This document shows, in pieces, positions 8,438 through 16,513 of a stretch of DNA of 62,037 bases; positions within the stretch are counted from its first letter, which is position 1, and each line of letters starts with the position of its first letter. The DNA lies in contig CAJUMI010000003.1 of the NCBI GenBank assembly GCA_910587545.1, forward strand, positions 1-62,037, in the 5' to 3' direction. The notes under the pieces were generated by a model. The model saw only the letters and a list, made by a program, of their open reading frames with translations, was not told where the DNA came from and did no database searches. Both the position numbers and the translations under genes were made by a program. This DNA is from an uncultured Muribaculaceae bacterium (lineage in GTDB: Bacteria > Bacteroidota > Bacteroidia > Bacteroidales > Muribaculaceae).

Positions 8438-9343
8438 TCAATGTAGTTTCTGCCAGTCCGCCGTCAGCGATTTAAGTGCGGTTTCGGCGGTTCTGACGGC
8501 ACCGGTGAGCACATTGCGTCTGAAAGCGTCGTCGGGGCTCTCGAGATGAGCCGCGGCATCGTCGTCGCGATACAGCACATCGACCGCGCCGGCAACCACT
8601 CCCGCATTCCACATCATCGACAGACACATGTCCTCGGGTATCTCCACCGAAGTCACCTCTTTGGCGCTGTAATAACAGATACGGCGCCCCTCTATATCGA
8701 CATTGACCAGAGACCTGCAATAAAAATCGATATGGTCGTGATAGCATCGCTCGCCGTCGCTCACTCCGAAGATAGTCCGGAGATCATTGTTGCGCACGAC
8801 AACGACCGACGCATATTCGAGGTTCTCCAGTATGACAGGCATCACCCTTGTGATCTGCGGCTCCTGCTGCGGCAGGAAACCCGGCAGATAGACCGTCACA
8901 GCCTTACGCTCCGCCGCATGCGCCAGCAGCTGCGACATGCGGGGTCTCATTCTGGCGTCAAGCGCATAATATCCACCGTAAACCACAATGTCACCTTCGT
9001 CTATACGCGGCCATATCACATCGAAACATTCGTCGGGATACTGCTCATAGCGGGTCACCGATTCCAAGACATTATCGGTTGACGTATATATTATTACGGG
9101 AGTCAGCCCTTCCGTAAAACGATCGACCGACGCAATGCCAACTCCCGCATCATTCAGAAAGCCGGCGATCATGTCGCCGACAGCACCGCGGGCAAGCTCG
9201 CTGACGAGCGACACCGGCAGTCCCTGACGGGCAAGTATGGCCGCGGCATTGACAATACGGCCGCCGGGCATTGACCCGACGGGCTGCGCGCCGTTGAACA
9301 CGATGTCAAGCGCACACTCGCCGATACAAATGACCTTCTTCAT
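8438..9343 (-). CDS. PfkB-family sugar-kinase-like protein, catalytic Asp missing
   Basis: A 301-aa protein of the ribokinase/PfkB fold. The N-terminus carries GECALDIVFNG and the substrate-site motif PGGRIVNAAAILARQG (about 26-41). The anion-hole/catalytic motif near residue 246, usually GAGD, reads NAGV here (MMWNAGVVAGAVDV), so the general-base Asp is Val249. The segment DTTGAGD that defines the family is thus degenerate, which predicts an inactive or altered enzyme. The rest is intact with no frameshift. It begins 6 nt after the kdsD-like gene and is probably co-transcribed with it. A regulatory or binding role is one possibility; a changed substrate is another. Confidence 0.8.
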   Translation of the reverse strand: MKKVICIGECALDIVFNGAQPVGSMPGGRIVNAAAILARQGLPVSLVSELARGAVGDMIAGFLNDAGVGIASVDRFTEGLTPVIIYTSTDNVLESVTRYEQYPDECFDVIWPRIDEGDIVVYGGYYALDARMRPRMSQLLAHAAERKAVTVYLPGFLPQQEPQITRVMPVILENLEYASVVVVRNNDLRTIFGVSDGERCYHDHIDFYCRSLVNVDIEGRRICYYSAKEVTSVEIPEDMCLSMMWNAGVVAGAVDVLYRDDDAAAHLESPDDAFRRNVLTGAVRTAETALKSLTADWQKLH

Positions 9344-9349
9344 CGTCCG

Positions 9350-9958
9350 TCAACGCTTGTCGCCTCTTGCGGCACGTCCGAGGTATCCCCCGTGATGACG
9401 TTTGGCATACTCTTCCCTGGTGAAATTGATCGCCGTCATTACATTGACCACAAGCACGTCGCCGATGACAGTCATCACTGTGGTCGAGGTGGTCGGAGTC
9501 AGACCGAGAGGACACACTTCGGGAGCCCCGCCCGTAGGCAATACGAAATCAGCCTGCCCGGCCAGAGGCGACGAGGGCACTCCGGAGATCACTATCAGGG
9601 GTATATCGGGATACATATTCTTGGCCAGCGAGACGAGATCGACAATCTCGGTCGTTTTGCCGGAGTTGGAGATCATGAGCATGATGTCGTTGGGCTGGAG
9701 TATGCCGAGATCGCCGTGCTGGGCCTCTGACGGATGTATGAACACAGCCGGAGTGCCGGTCGACGAAAAGGTCGTCGCGATGTTCATCGCTATCTGGCCG
9801 GCCTTGCCCATGCCGGTGGTCACGAGCTTGCCTCCGCGGCGGTGAACCCGCTCGACTATGGCTTCGACAGCCTTCTGATAGTCGTCCGTATAAGGTATTG
9901 ATGCAATCGCCTCGCTTTCAGCGCGGAGAATATCATTCATCGATTGTTTGATGTCCAT
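9350..9958 (-). CDS. SIS-domain sugar-phosphate isomerase (KdsD/KpsF-like, no CBS domains)
   Basis: 202 aa, a single SIS domain. It matches arabinose-5-phosphate isomerases, which interconvert ribulose-5-phosphate and D-arabinose-5-phosphate for Kdo synthesis. Visible are GMGKAGQIAMNIATTFSSTG, HPSEAQHGDLG (with the family's catalytic His), ISNSGKTTEIVDL, and PTTSTTVMTVIGD. E. coli KdsD is about 325 aa because of C-terminal CBS domains, which are absent here, as in several Bacteroidota enzymes. It is packed between queC (11 nt) and the PfkB-like gene (6 nt). Lipid A-core synthesis is the likely pathway; the exact substrate is inferred. Confidence 0.88.
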   Translation of the reverse strand: MDIKQSMNDILRAESEAIASIPYTDDYQKAVEAIVERVHRRGGKLVTTGMGKAGQIAMNIATTFSSTGTPAVFIHPSEAQHGDLGILQPNDIMLMISNSGKTTEIVDLVSLAKNMYPDIPLIVISGVPSSPLAGQADFVLPTGGAPEVCPLGLTPTTSTTVMTVIGDVLVVNVMTAINFTREEYAKRHHGGYLGRAARGDKR

Positions 9959-9969
9959 ATTATTGTTTG

Positions 9970-10641
9970 TTATATTGTTACTGCATCGTCTTCATAGATG
10001 GTCGGATCGGCGATGCCGGCCTCGGCGAGGGCCTGGCGACGTTCGATACAGGTGCCGCAGCACCCGCAGTGATGCTCTCCGCCCTTGTAGCAGGAATATG
10101 TATGCCCGTAATCCACTCCGAGCTCCTTGCCTTTCTCCGCGATCTGTATCTTGCTCAGCAGAGTGTAAGGCGCTCTCAGTTCGATCGAGTCATAGGTGCC
10201 CGCCGCTATGGCCGAGCCCATGGCCTTGACAAACGTTTCGCGGCAATCGGGATAGATCGCATGGTCGCCGGCATGATTGGCTATCATCACGGCTTTAAGT
10301 CCGCGGCTCTCGGCAAGCCCGGCCGCAGCCGCCAGCATGATGCCGTTACGGAACGGCACGACAGTCGATTTCATGTTGTCGAAGTCATACTCACCGACAG
10401 GCACCGCATCGGCGCCCGAAAGGAGTGAGCTGTGGAAATACTGCCCGATAAACGAGAGATCGATCTCGACAAGCTCTATGCCCAGGTTGCGGCAATGATA
10501 ACGCGCACATTCCATCTCGCGCATATTATGGTTTGAGCCGTAATTGAACGTCACGGCGAGATCTATACTGTCCGAAAAATCATAAAGCATGGTGACGGAG
10601 TCCATACCGCCCGACAGCACTAACAACGCGTCTTTATTCAT
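9970..10641 (-). CDS. queC: 7-cyano-7-deazaguanine synthase
   Basis: 223 aa, complete. QueC converts 7-carboxy-7-deazaguanine to preQ0 using ATP and ammonia on the way to queuosine. The PP-loop SGGMDS is at residues 9-14, and the C-terminal zinc-binding Cys cluster is present (SCYKGGEHHCGCCGTCIERRQAL). It follows queF by 31 nt, so consecutive steps are encoded together. No preQ1-riboswitch-like pseudoknot could be recognised in the short gap. Confidence 0.97.
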   Translation of the reverse strand: MNKDALLVLSGGMDSVTMLYDFSDSIDLAVTFNYGSNHNMREMECARYHCRNLGIELVEIDLSFIGQYFHSSLLSGADAVPVGEYDFDNMKSTVVPFRNGIMLAAAAGLAESRGLKAVMIANHAGDHAIYPDCRETFVKAMGSAIAAGTYDSIELRAPYTLLSKIQIAEKGKELGVDYGHTYSCYKGGEHHCGCCGTCIERRQALAEAGIADPTIYEDDAVTI

Positions 10642-10672
10642 AAATCTGTCTATTGTGATTTGGTCATGATTA

Positions 10673-11158
10673 TTATTTCGTCATCCCGGGAGCGGCATCA
10701 AATGCTGCGAGCATCCTGCTCCTGACAAGATCCTGATGTTGGCCGTCGCCGTAATTGGCAAAGGGATATATCGAGATGCCGCCGCGAGGCGTGAAGATGC
10801 CGAGAACCTCGATATACTTAGGATCCATCAGCTTGATAAGATCTTTCATTATTATGTTGACACAATCCTCATGAAAGTCGCCATGGTTGCGGAAACTGAA
10901 AAGATAGAGCTTCAGGCTCTTGCTCTCGACCATGTCCTCGCGAGGAATATAATTGATGACAATGCGGGCAAAGTCAGGCTGGCCTGTCTTGGGACAAAGC
11001 GACGTGAACTCGGGGCAGTTGAACGTCACCAGATAGTCATTCTCGGGATGTTTGTTCTTGAATGTCTCAAGTATCGAGGGATCGTATTGCGTCGGATACT
11101 TCACCCCCGTGTTTCCGAGCAGCGTACATCCGCTTATTTCTTCATTATTTCGTGGCAT
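10673..11158 (-). CDS. queF: NADPH-dependent preQ0 reductase (type I QueF)
   Basis: About 161 aa from the ATG at 11158 ([10 protein letters not shown]). It reduces the nitrile of preQ0 to preQ1. Visible are the catalytic-Cys segment [13 protein letters not shown], the signature [21 protein letters not shown], and [11 protein letters not shown] near the end. A longer frame runs to 11293, but its extra 45 residues are not typical and it covers a TAnnTTTG promoter element at 11228-11235, so the short start is chosen. It heads the queF-queC-kdsD-pfkB run. Confidence 0.95.
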   Translation of the reverse strand: MPRNNEEISGCTLLGNTGVKYPTQYDPSILETFKNKHPENDYLVTFNCPEFTSLCPKTGQPDFARIVINYIPREDMVESKSLKLYLFSFRNHGDFHEDCVNIIMKDLIKLMDPKYIEVLGIFTPRGGISIYPFANYGDGQHQDLVRSRMLAAFDAAPGMTK

Positions 11159-11227
11159 AATACTTGTTTTATAATATTTTACAGAGCCGCGCATCTCCAT
11201 CGAGCCGTGCTCCGCCGATTGGCTTCG

Positions 11228-11235
11228 CAAAAATA
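11228..11235 (-). promoter_or_regulatory. Promoter -7 element for queF
   Basis: The minus strand reads TATTTTTG, an exact TAnnTTTG. No TTTG lies 19-21 nt upstream. It sits about 70 nt ahead of the preferred queF start, between that start and the hairpin ending the previous gene. Confidence 0.4.
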
Positions 11236-11289
11236 CAATTTTTTTGCGACTCTTATAGCTTGTTTGACAAACTTCATTCATTCTATGAC

Positions 11290-11329
11290 ACATCCGGGCC
11301 CGGCTTCTAAAAGAACCGGGCCCGGATGT
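11290..11329 (-). terminator. GC-rich hairpin between the secreted-protein gene and queF
   Basis: Arms ACATCCGGGCCCGG (11290-11303) and CCGGGCCCGGATGT (11316-11329) pair perfectly over 14 bp, with a further TTCT/AGAA pairing in the loop. It lies 20 nt beyond the stop of the minus-strand gene at 11350, so it is the likely terminator, although no U-run follows. Confidence 0.6.
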
Positions 11330-11349
11330 AGTCCTAAAATCATCAGGTC

Positions 11350-12846
11350 TTATCTGACAATCAGTTTGCTGACCGTCGAACCCTGACGTTTGATATATAG
11401 CTTTCCTGACTGCGGATTGCTGATCTTCACTCCTTGCAGGTCATAATATTCGGCAGGTGCGTCAATATTATTGTCGACAGCCACATTTGCCACCGACGAA
11501 GTAATGTCAAATCCTTCGGGCAGCACTATCCTGGTCTCTTGTTTCGTGTTGACCGAATACCAGTCGCCGTCATCATAATTAAGCATCGAGAACTGCAAGG
11601 CATCTTCAGGGAATGTCATCACCCCGTCTTCAATAACAGCACCCATCCCGGTTTCGATACATTCTTCTATATCATAGCCTACGCAAAGGAAATAATTGAC
11701 ATACGAATTAACCCGCATCAGACCATATTGCCCGGACTCCATGCCGATCGGCGACTCTTCAATATAGATACACTCGGGCGTGCCGGCGTTGATATAGATA
11801 TAATGATGATGATCCTTGTGCTTGGCGTTGAGAGCCGCATACTCATCGAGACCCGAATAGGGATCGACCAGACGGTAGCGTGTCGGCTCGGCCTTGCTCT
11901 GCTGGAGCATACACCTGGTGGTCTGCGACGGTATGTTTGAGATCAGATCCTGAAGAATGCCGTCAGTGAATTCCGCATCGCCGCAATCGGTCCAGCCATC
12001 GGGATCCTCATCGATAAAATAATAGCTACACCACACATATCCGACTCGCTCACCATCTCTGTCAAGACCCACAAGCACAATGGTTTCCTTGTTGACTTCG
12101 TCCATCTCGTAGCTGAACTCACCGCGGGGCCCGAACGTCGCACCACTCTCGGTCACAAGTCTCACATGCCCGATCATTTCGTCCTCAAGCATGTTGGGGA
12201 AAACAGCATATCTGACCTCAGCGATGTCGGCTCCGACACTGAGCGTGGCTTTGAACGTCCGCTCGGTCAGGCACTGCGATGCCGGCTCGATAGACATTAT
12301 GTAGTCGCTGAGCTCAATACCCGGAAGCACGATGCGAAATTTGCCGCGACGGTTGGCTGCGATGGCGCTCTCGCCCATGCCGACTGCGATGCCGAGCATG
12401 GGTGCGGTGAATTTTCCGTCTCTGAACACTACATTGTAACTCGAATTGACTCCGATAAACACCTCACCCGTACCGAGATCAAACCCCGTCATGGTCTTGT
12501 GGAAAATGACGTTGTCAGGATCACTTGCATCTATGTCAATATAACATTTCCCTTCAGAATCATACTGTTCGGGAGTCAGGATCTTGTTGTTGACCTTTTC
12601 AATTTCATCAGCAAAAGCCTTGCCGTAGGGTGAGACTACACGGTAGAACGGCGAGTCATCCTCGGCCTGCATGATCTCCACCTGATAGGTCACCGGCTGC
12701 CAGTCGAGAAGTTGAGTGACCATATCGTCGGTCATCCATCCCATACCGAGTGATTTGTAGACAATTTCGTCGGCCCTCGCATTTTGTGCGGCCACAGATA
12801 CGATCAAAGCCGCCATCAGAAGAGTAAAACACTTTTTCATAAGCAT
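11350..12846 (-). CDS. Secreted protein with C-terminal [12 protein letters not shown] tail
   Basis: 498 aa (or 496 from the ATG at 12840) with an SPI signal peptide ending around AQNARA-DE. The middle holds two comparable halves of mixed beta structure. Paired hydrophobic strands, a YEYD/GLDEYA-type segment and several Cys are visible, but no catalytic motif that I recognise. The last 35 residues ([19 protein letters not shown]...YIKRQG...LIVR) match the pattern of short C-terminal domains on secreted Bacteroidales proteins, and recur in the gene at 50734-51891. It has its own consensus promoter and a strong downstream hairpin. The function is unknown; secretion or surface location is inferred from the two termini. 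Confidence 0.75.
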   Translation of the reverse strand: MLMKKCFTLLMAALIVSVAAQNARADEIVYKSLGMGWMTDDMVTQLLDWQPVTYQVEIMQAEDDSPFYRVVSPYGKAFADEIEKVNNKILTPEQYDSEGKCYIDIDASDPDNVIFHKTMTGFDLGTGEVFIGVNSSYNVVFRDGKFTAPMLGIAVGMGESAIAANRRGKFRIVLPGIELSDYIMSIEPASQCLTERTFKATLSVGADIAEVRYAVFPNMLEDEMIGHVRLVTESGATFGPRGEFSYEMDEVNKETIVLVGLDRDGERVGYVWCSYYFIDEDPDGWTDCGDAEFTDGILQDLISNIPSQTTRCMLQQSKAEPTRYRLVDPYSGLDEYAALNAKHKDHHHYIYINAGTPECIYIEESPIGMESGQYGLMRVNSYVNYFLCVGYDIEECIETGMGAVIEDGVMTFPEDALQFSMLNYDDGDWYSVNTKQETRIVLPEGFDITSSVANVAVDNNIDAPAEYYDLQGVKISNPQSGKLYIKRQGSTVSKLIVR

Positions 12847-12883
12847 AAATTGCTGGAATATTTAATAATTGACTATTTGCTTG

Positions 12884-12915
12884 CAAAACTATGAAAATTT
12901 TCACAAGCAACCAAA
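12884..12915 (-). promoter_or_regulatory. Consensus Bacteroides-type promoter of the secreted-protein gene
   Basis: On the minus strand TTTG (12915-12912) is followed by exactly 20 nt and then TAGTTTTG (12891-12884), matching TTTG / N19-21 / TAnnTTTG. Transcription should start near 12877, giving a leader of about 30 nt before the start codon at 12846/12840. Confidence 0.75.
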
Positions 12916-12952
12916 TAATTCACAAATTATACGACAAAAAGCTTTACAAGCC

Positions 12953-12983
12953 CTAAAATAGCGATCAAGTGATCGGATTTTAG
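12953..12983 (-). terminator. Hairpin overlapping the murI stop codon
   Basis: CTAAAAT (12953-12959) pairs with ATTTTAG (12977-12983), and inside them CGATC pairs with GATCG around AAGT. The outer arm contains the murI stop codon (12980-12982). On the minus strand the 3' arm ends in CTATTTTAG, so it is a plausible but not classical terminator. Confidence 0.5.
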
Positions 12984-13822
12984 ACTTCTATCCGCTCGGC
13001 TTCGATCGCGTGTCCCAGGAAAAGAGTGGCGAGCGATGAGAATTTATCCGGATTTTCTGTCGTAAGATATTGCGTATGACCGCTACGGGTCAGACTGCGC
13101 TCCATCTCGGGGTGACGACGCAGGTAGTCGACAAGACTGCGGGCCACGATATCGCCCTGGCGCACGATCTCTATGCCTTCGGGCACGGCCGCGCGTATCT
13201 TCGGATAGAGCAACGGATAGTGGGTGCATCCGAGCACGATCGTATCAATTTCACTATCGGTATCCATCAGCGCATCGACATCCTGACGCACAAAATAGTC
13301 GGCTCCGGGTCGGTCAGACTCACGGTTCTCCACAAGCGGCACCCACATCGGACAGGCATGAGCGCTCACGGCATACTCGGGATGCAGCTTGGCGATCTCT
13401 ATGTTGTACGATTCCGATGCCACAGTGCCGGGCGTGGCAAAAATGCCGATATGGCCGTTACGCGTGATATCGCCGACTGCCTCGACCGTCGGGCGGATCA
13501 CTCCGAGCACACGGCGCTCGGGATCGAGACGCTGCAGATCGAGCTGCTGGATATTGCGCAACGCCTTGGCCGACGCCGTGTTGCATGCAAGTATCACGAG
13601 ATGGCAACCGCGACGAAACAGCTCGGTAACCGCCTCGAGCGTAAACTCATAGACTATGTCAAACGAACGCGAACCGTAAGGCGCCCGCGCATTGTCGCCC
13701 AGATAGATATAGTCATATCCGGGCAGCACCTTGCGTATCTCCGAGAGGATCGTAAGACCGCCGTACCCCGAGTCAAACACCCCGACGGGACCTGGCGCCG
13801 CTGAAAAATTGCCTGCGTTCAT
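12980..13822 (-). CDS. murI: Glutamate racemase
   Basis: 280 aa, full length. Makes D-glutamate for peptidoglycan in the cytosol. The motifs are complete: GVFDSGYGGL (catalytic Asp region), YLGDNARAPYG, the first catalytic Cys in ILACNTASA and the second in VLGCTHYPLL. The ATG at 13822 is chosen because the frame starts there just ahead of the conserved beta-strand. It is transcribed alone from a promoter about 160 nt upstream, leaving an unusually long leader. Confidence 0.96.
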   Translation of the reverse strand: MNAGNFSAAPGPVGVFDSGYGGLTILSEIRKVLPGYDYIYLGDNARAPYGSRSFDIVYEFTLEAVTELFRRGCHLVILACNTASAKALRNIQQLDLQRLDPERRVLGVIRPTVEAVGDITRNGHIGIFATPGTVASESYNIEIAKLHPEYAVSAHACPMWVPLVENRESDRPGADYFVRQDVDALMDTDSEIDTIVLGCTHYPLLYPKIRAAVPEGIEIVRQGDIVARSLVDYLRRHPEMERSLTRSGHTQYLTTENPDKFSSLATLFLGHAIEAERIEV

Positions 13823-13952
13823 GTCTCAAAGTTAGATATAAATCGCTTCACCGCAAAATTTTTGTCACCGCCATCCGGATCATCGGCATTTATCACTGTA
13901 ATACACATCGATTGTGCGTTTTAGACCGTTACATGTCTAATTACTAATTCAT

Positions 13953-13964
13953 GTCACTTGTGAC
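13953..13964. promoter_or_regulatory. Palindrome GTCACTTGTGAC in the murI leader
   Basis: A 5+5-bp inverted repeat with a 2-nt centre, 16 nt downstream of the murI -7 box and therefore just after the predicted start of transcription. It is a reasonable operator-sized site for a dimeric regulator, but I know no regulator for it. The flanking ACCGTTA (13925-13931) and TGACGGT (13961-13967) can also pair, so it may be part of an RNA fold instead. Confidence 0.3.
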
Positions 13965-13979
13965 GGTTTTTAGTAATAG

Positions 13980-14011
13980 CAAAGGTAGCGTTATTTTCTA
14001 TCCCCGCCAAA
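13980..14011 (-). promoter_or_regulatory. Consensus Bacteroides-type promoter of murI
   Basis: On the minus strand TTTG (14011-14008), a 20-nt spacer and TACCTTTG (13987-13980) give a perfect TTTG/TAnnTTTG pair. Predicted start is near 13973, so the murI leader is about 150 nt. Confidence 0.75.
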
Positions 14012-14145
14012 CTTTTCGCTTCTTTTCGCCAAGAAGTGCCGTTCCCTGCTGCTCGATCATCGCTACATTATCACAAAGACATTAATAGGCAGGCCATAGA
14101 ATGCTTAAAATTGTTAAAATTTCTTTTATATTAAAATTTTTAAAT

Positions 14146-14153
14146 TACATTTG
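14146..14153 (+). promoter_or_regulatory. Promoter -7 element of the AT-rich cluster
   Basis: TACATTTG is an exact TAnnTTTG match 35 nt ahead of the first ATG. The -33 region is only T-rich (TTTT at 14124-14127, spacer 18 nt) rather than TTTG. It is the best visible promoter for the four-gene unit. Confidence 0.45.
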
Positions 14154-14187
14154 AGCGACAATCGGTCAAATACAAAAATCAAATTGA

Positions 14188-15750
14188 ATGATAAATCGCC
14201 TTAAATCTTTTTGTTCAATCGAAAACATATCGTTCGCACTTCTATGCGCGGCCGCTGTTTTTTCGAAATCAACTTCAATCAATGACGGTGCATTAGTGCC
14301 GAAACAGCTCTATACCCTCTTTGCCGCCGGCATAATGATTGTAATACTCTCATTTAAGTCCATATTAGGATATAAAATCAAAATTGAAGCAAAAGCATGG
14401 ATCTGTATTATAGCAGTTGTTGCCGGATTTGAAGCGGCGTATTCGCTATTTCAGTACTTTGTATATCTGTATTTCGATCTTGACGTTTCTGTTGGTGGGC
14501 ATTTTGACAATCCGGCCGGATTGATTGCTACATTGTGTGTTTCGCTGCCTTTTGCTTTGTTTTTTTACAGTAGTACTGACAAGTATCGCAAATTCGCCTT
14601 GATACTATGCATTTTAATTATTTTGGCTGTTGTAGTCTCTCGATCGCGGACCGGAATGATCATTTCTGTTATGTTGCTCCTTAATGTATTCTTAAAAGAA
14701 AAGAAAGTTACACTAAGACTGCGTTCTCTTTTGTTGGTTGGACTCATTGTCATTTTAATAATAGGGGCATATTTTATCAATCAGGATTCGGCTGACGGGC
14801 GAATACTGATATGGAAAGCTTGTTGGCCTTTGATTTGCGATACTCCGTTTTACGGCAATGGCATAGGCACATTTTCACGGCTTTATATGGATTATCAGGC
14901 TATATTTCTAGACGGATGTCCCGTTGACGGGAAGTATCACATGTTGGCAGGGAATGTTCTAGTGCCATTTAATGAGTATATTAGGCTGTATCTTAATTTT
15001 GGTGTAATTGGACTCTTCGCATTGATTTCGATAGCCACGATAATGTGGATCGCCTATATAAAACATCCCAATGCCGAAAAACGAGTGTGGCTTCAAGCTG
15101 TTGCTGTAATCGCTTTTATTTCGCTGTTTTCATATCCGTTTACTTATCCGTTTACTTATATTGTGTGCGCCATTGCAATATTATTTGTTTGCAAAAATGG
15201 TGTCGCTATACGGGTTGCAAAGACTGCTAAAATGATGGGCGCGATTTCAGCGATCATTGTAGGGATTTATTTGAGTATTTACTCTTTCCGCCAGATAAGG
15301 AATGAATATCTATGGTTTGAAGCATACGCAGAACGAAGTATAGCAAAGTACGCCCTATTGTTCGATGATTATAACAATTCGCCTCATTTCTTGTATAGTT
15401 ATGCAATGGAGTTATATAATAGTAATGACTTGGATTATAGTCTTGAAATTGCAAAGAAATGTGACAATATGATAGCTCATTACGACTTGGAACTTTTATT
15501 GGGAGATATTTATTATCAACTTAAACAATATGACAAATCGCAAAAGCATTTTACTATCGCATTAAGAATGTGCCCAAATCGTTTTATTCCTTTAGAATCC
15601 TTGCATGCCATATATGCGATACAAGGAGACAATGATAGAGCGACCAAAATTGCGAAAAAAATTATATCTAAGCCGGAGAAGGTCTCATCTCGATCAGTAA
15701 AACGTATAAAAGCTCGAATGAAAAGATATTTGGAGAATGATGCTGATTAA
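14188..15750 (+). CDS. O-antigen ligase/polymerase-like membrane protein with C-terminal TPRs
   Basis: 520 aa. About 11 hydrophobic helices fill residues 1-390. Within them are features of the Wzy/WaaL/PglL superfamily: SRSRTGMIISV after the central helices, GNGIGTFSRLYMDYQ and a periplasmic-loop segment PFNEYIRLYLNFGVIGL. Such proteins move undecaprenyl-linked glycans onto lipid A, other glycans or, in PglL-type enzymes, onto proteins in the periplasm. Residues about 400-510 form TPR-like helices (YSYAMELYNSNDLDYSLEIAKK, DIYYQLKQYDKSQKHFTIALRM), unusual for a ligase proper but common in Bacteroidota relatives. It heads a four-gene AT-rich unit. Ligase, polymerase and protein-glycosylating activities cannot be told apart from sequence. 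Confidence 0.8.
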   Translation: MINRLKSFCSIENISFALLCAAAVFSKSTSINDGALVPKQLYTLFAAGIMIVILSFKSILGYKIKIEAKAWICIIAVVAGFEAAYSLFQYFVYLYFDLDVSVGGHFDNPAGLIATLCVSLPFALFFYSSTDKYRKFALILCILIILAVVVSRSRTGMIISVMLLLNVFLKEKKVTLRLRSLLLVGLIVILIIGAYFINQDSADGRILIWKACWPLICDTPFYGNGIGTFSRLYMDYQAIFLDGCPVDGKYHMLAGNVLVPFNEYIRLYLNFGVIGLFALISIATIMWIAYIKHPNAEKRVWLQAVAVIAFISLFSYPFTYPFTYIVCAIAILFVCKNGVAIRVAKTAKMMGAISAIIVGIYLSIYSFRQIRNEYLWFEAYAERSIAKYALLFDDYNNSPHFLYSYAMELYNSNDLDYSLEIAKKCDNMIAHYDLELLLGDIYYQLKQYDKSQKHFTIALRMCPNRFIPLESLHAIYAIQGDNDRATKIAKKIISKPEKVSSRSVKRIKARMKRYLENDAD

Positions 15751-15775
15751 TTAACAATACAAAATTTGAAACAAA

Positions 15776-16510
15776 ATGAAAAAATTAAAACTAATTGTTC
15801 TATTGTTGCCAATATTTTTTATGGCAAGTTGTACTTCAGAAACCGATATAGAGGCTCTTCAAAAAAAGCTACCTTTTATATCACTGCCCAACTCGACAGA
15901 TTTTACCGATTTGTCATCAATAGAAATTAATATAATCAATAGTGTCGAAAATAGAATTCAGATAGTTGAAAATGGGGAAGGTCTATATGAAATAGTTGCA
16001 AAATCCGGAGAAGAGATAAATATTTCGGAAAATATTTATGACTATTTTAATAGATTAGTACATAACACTAATCAAATCGCCTTAAAATATCGAAATACCA
16101 AAAGGAATAGATTAATTTCTCGTTCAGAGACAGATGGAATAGCGTTATATGATTGCGTGGCCTATGCTGTTTATGGAGCAGGAAAAGTTGATAGCGTAGA
16201 AACTGCTAAAAAAAGAATAGGGTATGCCATTGCGAATAAAGGCATTCCCCCTGGTGATATGTTAAAGACATTAGGTTTATTTGGAAGAGTGGAACAATTA
16301 AATCCCAGAGCATTTAATCAAGCAGAAACTTTTGATAAACCAATTATAGCAGTGTTCCGTCCGGATGCCGGTTCAAACATTGGTCATGCTGTAAACGCAA
16401 CGCGAATGCAACAAAACGGACACCTTAAATGTACTGACTATCAAAATGGCAGGACTGAGATAACCATACCTTTGGGCGAAATATATTACATATATAGATA
16501 TTTGGATTGA
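15776..16510 (+). CDS. Lipoprotein with papain-like cysteine-peptidase features
   Basis: 244 aa with an SPII signal (FFMASC, Cys19). After an N-terminal region of about 100 residues that could act as a propeptide comes a basic linker (RNTKRNRLISR, about 106-116), then a compact domain. Cys127 in ALYDCVAYAVYG, His204 in NIGHAVNATRM and Asp221 in CTDYQNG occur in the order and spacing of C39/papain-like peptidases, whose His often lies in GHAV and is followed by a yDp.nG turn. This is a motif-based inference; an inactive or transferase relative is possible. The gene starts 25 nt after the ligase-like gene and its codons are AT-rich like its neighbours. Confidence 0.65.
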   Translation: MKKLKLIVLLLPIFFMASCTSETDIEALQKKLPFISLPNSTDFTDLSSIEINIINSVENRIQIVENGEGLYEIVAKSGEEINISENIYDYFNRLVHNTNQIALKYRNTKRNRLISRSETDGIALYDCVAYAVYGAGKVDSVETAKKRIGYAIANKGIPPGDMLKTLGLFGRVEQLNPRAFNQAETFDKPIIAVFRPDAGSNIGHAVNATRMQQNGHLKCTDYQNGRTEITIPLGEIYYIYRYLD

Positions 16511-16513
16511 ATA

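Larger units (their letters stand above)
13823..14187. other. 365-bp divergent intergenic region
   Basis: The gap between murI (minus) and the AT-rich cluster (plus) holds the murI promoter, a GTCAC/GTGAC palindrome and, at its right side, very AT-rich DNA with a TACATTTG element serving the plus-strand cluster. Base composition changes sharply from about 14.08 kb onward. I found no tRNA or clear small ORF in it. Confidence 0.6.

Noticed and set aside
10642..10672. preQ1 riboswitch ahead of queC or queF
   Set aside because: The queF-queC gap is only 31 nt and no pseudoknot-like C-rich/A-rich pair was recognisable in the queF leader.
11159..11293. 45-residue N-terminal extension of queF
   Set aside because: It covers a promoter -7 element and half of a terminator hairpin; type I QueF proteins are about 150-165 aa.
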